DNA of 64,000 bases from Candidatus Aminicenantota bacterium. GTDB lineage: Bacteria; Acidobacteriota; Aminicenantia; Aminicenantales; Saccharicenantaceae. A program made the translations under genes and the position numbers. The stretch is from assembly GCA_017999365.1 (NCBI GenBank), contig JAGNLW010000001.1, positions 318,239 to 382,238 of the forward strand, given 5' to 3'. The notes below the pieces were generated by a model. The model did no database searches. It was not told where the DNA came from and saw only the letters and a list, made by a program, of their open reading frames with translations. Of the stretch, positions 62,363 through 64,000 are shown in pieces. The first letter of the stretch is position 1, and every line of letters begins with the position of its first letter.

Positions 62363-64000
62363 TCAGTAGGTCTTTTCGACCTTGACGCCGCTGTAATACT
62401 TCTTGAGGATGTCCTGGTACTTGCCGCCGGCCACGGCCATGCCGTAGGCGCCGACTTGGCACAGGCCGACGCCGTGGCCCCAGCCCCGGCCCGAGAACGT
62501 GAGCTGCTCGACGGTCCCGTCCTCGCCGTAGGCCCGGTCGACGACGAACAGCGTGTCGCGCAGGCCGAGCGCGGCCCGGATCTGGAAGCCGTGGACGTTG
62601 GCCGTTCCCTGGGTCCCGATCAGGACCAGCTCCATGGCCCGGCCGGAGTCGCCGCGCGACTTGACCTCGATGTCGACGAGGTCCCCGATCGGATAGGATT
62701 GGCTGACGAGGGCCCCCAGCTCCTTGGCCGACCGGCGGACCTGCCAGCGGTTGAAGCGCGAGGACCGGTCGAGGACGTTGGAGTTCGGCGGGTAGAAGAC
62801 CTCGAGGTAGGCGACCTGGCCGTCCCGCTCGAGCCAACGCACGTTCTCGCCGCCGAGCAGGGTCAGCTTGGTGGCGAAGGTCGTCTCGCTCTCGATCGTC
62901 CGCAGCAGGCGGACGTGATTGGACAGGCGCAGCGTCTTGCGCTCGAAGTCCTCGCCGACCTCGATGGTGCCCTTGCCCGCCGACCGGAAGGTACCCGTCT
63001 TGAAGAAGTCCTTGTGGTCCTTGACGACGCGGGCCAGGGCCATGGCCAGCTCCGCCCGGGTCACGGGCCGCCGGGGATCGCCGGTCCGGACCGAAGGCGG
63101 CACCAGCCCCGCCTGGAAGCCGTAGGCCAGCGGCCGGCGGTCCTTGCCCTGGACCTCAGGCAGGTCCCTGAGCAGGAAATCGACCTCGCCGGGCAGGATA
63201 AGCTCCTCGATCCGGTCGCGCCAGCCGAAGGCGTCGACCAGGAGGCCGGCCAGGGTGACGAAATCGAGAGGCGCCGCGTCGGGGTCGAACCCGCCGGCCT
63301 TCATCCCGACCAGCCGGCGGGTGTCGCGGATCCATTCGACGGCCTCGTCGAACGACGCGTTCTCGCGGAAGTCGGGCGGCTCGGCGCCCATGGGCACGAT
63401 CCCCAGGCCGATGAGCGCGGCGATGTCCAGGCTGGCGTTGCGGCCGTCGACCCCGATGGGCATGACCGGGTCCTTGGCCTCGAGCCGCCACTCCCGCTGC
63501 TTCTCGGAGGCGCATTCGACGCCCTTGAGGTAGGGTACGGGCCGGCCCTCGAAGACCTTCTCGGCGTCCTCGGTCCGGCCGCCGCAGGTGCTCGTGTACA
63601 GGGCGTTGATGAGCTCGCCCCGGTAGTGGAGGACCTGGCCCCGCGTCTCGTCGACCGCCCGGGTGCTCAAGGGGTGCTCGGCGGACATGCCGACGTAGAG
63701 CTGGGACCGCGGCGTGTTGATGAGGTCGTAGCCGTACTTGCCGAACTGCCCCATGTTCCGCAGGGCGTACGTCCGGGCGGCCACGGCCTGGGCCTTGAGG
63801 GCCTCGAGGGCGTTGAACTGGCCCGGCGACAGTTCGCCCGGGACGACGCTCTTGAGGTAGTCCTCGAGGTTGACGTAGTTGACGACGACGATGCCCTTGG
63901 GGCTCCCCCGCATGGTCAGGAAACCGCGGTAGCTCCGCCCGTTGAAGGTCAGGAAGCTCTGGGGATTGGCCGGGACGAAATAGATCTCGGGGTTGTTCTC
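62363..64000 (-). CDS. SpoIID/LytB-domain protein with internal insert (5' end outside window)
   Basis: 545 codons visible; the frame stays open past the window edge, so the start is missing. The SpoIID domain is split: its first part (YVNLEDYLKSVVPGELSPGQFNALEALKAQAVAARTYAL, then YTSTCGGRTEDAEKVF) and its last part (GRGWGHGVGLCQVGAYGMA) are separated by ~300 residues. Within the insert, ~185-330 resembles an S-layer-homology-type module (DPRRPVTRAELAMALARVVKD). SpoIID enzymes are lytic transglycosylases acting on denuded peptidoglycan; in a non-sporulating diderm this would be a cell-wall remodelling role. Confidence 0.8.
   Translation of the reverse strand, partial: ENNPEIYFVPANPQSFLTFNGRSYRGFLTMRGSPKGIVVVNYVNLEDYLKSVVPGELSPGQFNALEALKAQAVAARTYALRNMGQFGKYGYDLINTPRSQLYVGMSAEHPLSTRAVDETRGQVLHYRGELINALYTSTCGGRTEDAEKVFEGRPVPYLKGVECASEKQREWRLEAKDPVMPIGVDGRNASLDIAALIGLGIVPMGAEPPDFRENASFDEAVEWIRDTRRLVGMKAGGFDPDAAPLDFVTLAGLLVDAFGWRDRIEELILPGEVDFLLRDLPEVQGKDRRPLAYGFQAGLVPPSVRTGDPRRPVTRAELAMALARVVKDHKDFFKTGTFRSAGKGTIEVGEDFERKTLRLSNHVRLLRTIESETTFATKLTLLGGENVRWLERDGQVAYLEVFYPPNSNVLDRSSRFNRWQVRRSAKELGALVSQSYPIGDLVDIEVKSRGDSGRAMELVLIGTQGTANVHGFQIRAALGLRDTLFVVDRAYGEDGTVEQLTFSGRGWGHGVGLCQVGAYGMAVAGGKYQDILKKYYSGVKVEKTY

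Overview
The window is a GC-rich bacterial chromosome segment. Third codon positions are almost all G or C, which is why long antisense shadow ORFs occur. It carries about 57 tightly packed protein genes and no tRNA, rRNA or CRISPR array that I could see. No gene-free stretch exceeds 300 bases; the longest gaps are about 230-240 bases (44674-44916 and 58107-58338). Lipobox proteins and a probable outer-membrane beta-barrel (16285-17556) point to a diderm cell. A lipoprotein with Ig-like and 'FTGxYxVxADGRG'-type repeats, tricorn-type and S9 peptidases and an amino-acid-degrading gene set suggest Acidobacteriota, possibly the Aminicenantes lineage. That placement is inference, not seen directly.

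Layout. 1-5.1 kb: end of a membrane protein, a DUF4783-like protein, a very large NtrY-like sensor kinase and a flavodoxin-like protein. 5.1-9.7 kb: Nif3-like protein, class III CoA-transferase/racemase, FabH-like thiolase, acylphosphatase, ThiD. 9.7-15.4 kb: orphan ABC substrate-binding lipoprotein coupled to a Thr/Ser dehydratase, DUF72, LysA, TIGR01777 epimerase, peroxiredoxin. 15.5-20.2 kb: secreted protein and beta-barrel pair, GH29 fucosidase, UroD/MtaA-like protein. 20.2-23.9 kb: XRE regulator with two paralogous small membrane proteins behind a palindromic operator, then an ECF-sigma operon. 24-33.4 kb: tricorn-like peptidase, kynureninase, RelE-type toxin-antitoxin pair, GNAT-YoaP fusion, GH123-like protein, CDF transporter. 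33.4-41 kb: S9 peptidase, orphan HicB, and an SOS cassette lexA-dinB-dnaE. 41-46.5 kb: a lower-GC patch with hypothetical proteins, a pRiA4b ORF-3 protein and a Phd/RelE pair, then an acyltransferase and a DUF1801 protein. 46.5-64 kb: monomeric isocitrate dehydrogenase, repeat lipoprotein, creatininase-family protein, HtrA protease, SPFH protein, SDR plus histidine ammonia-lyase, threonine 3-dehydrogenase, spermidine synthase and a SpoIID-like protein cut by the window end.

Metabolically the genes fit a proteolytic heterotroph. Exported peptidases (tricorn-like, S9, HtrA) feed peptide and amino-acid breakdown (kynureninase, ammonia-lyase, threonine dehydrogenase, threonine/serine dehydratase), with some glycan hydrolysis (GH29, GH123-like). 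Promoters are unusually legible: many TTGACN-17-TANNNT pairs and TGN-extended -10 boxes.

Most notable are: three copies of a 29-bp palindrome lying in frame inside the dnaE-like polymerase gene of the SOS cassette; the lexA-dinB-dnaE cassette itself, which has an intact Y-family polymerase and no imuA; a 54-nt hairpin repeat found twice with compensatory stem changes; the XRE/paralogous membrane-protein module whose palindrome sits between -35 and -10; and an ammonia-lyase whose MIO triad reads Ala-Cys-Gly.
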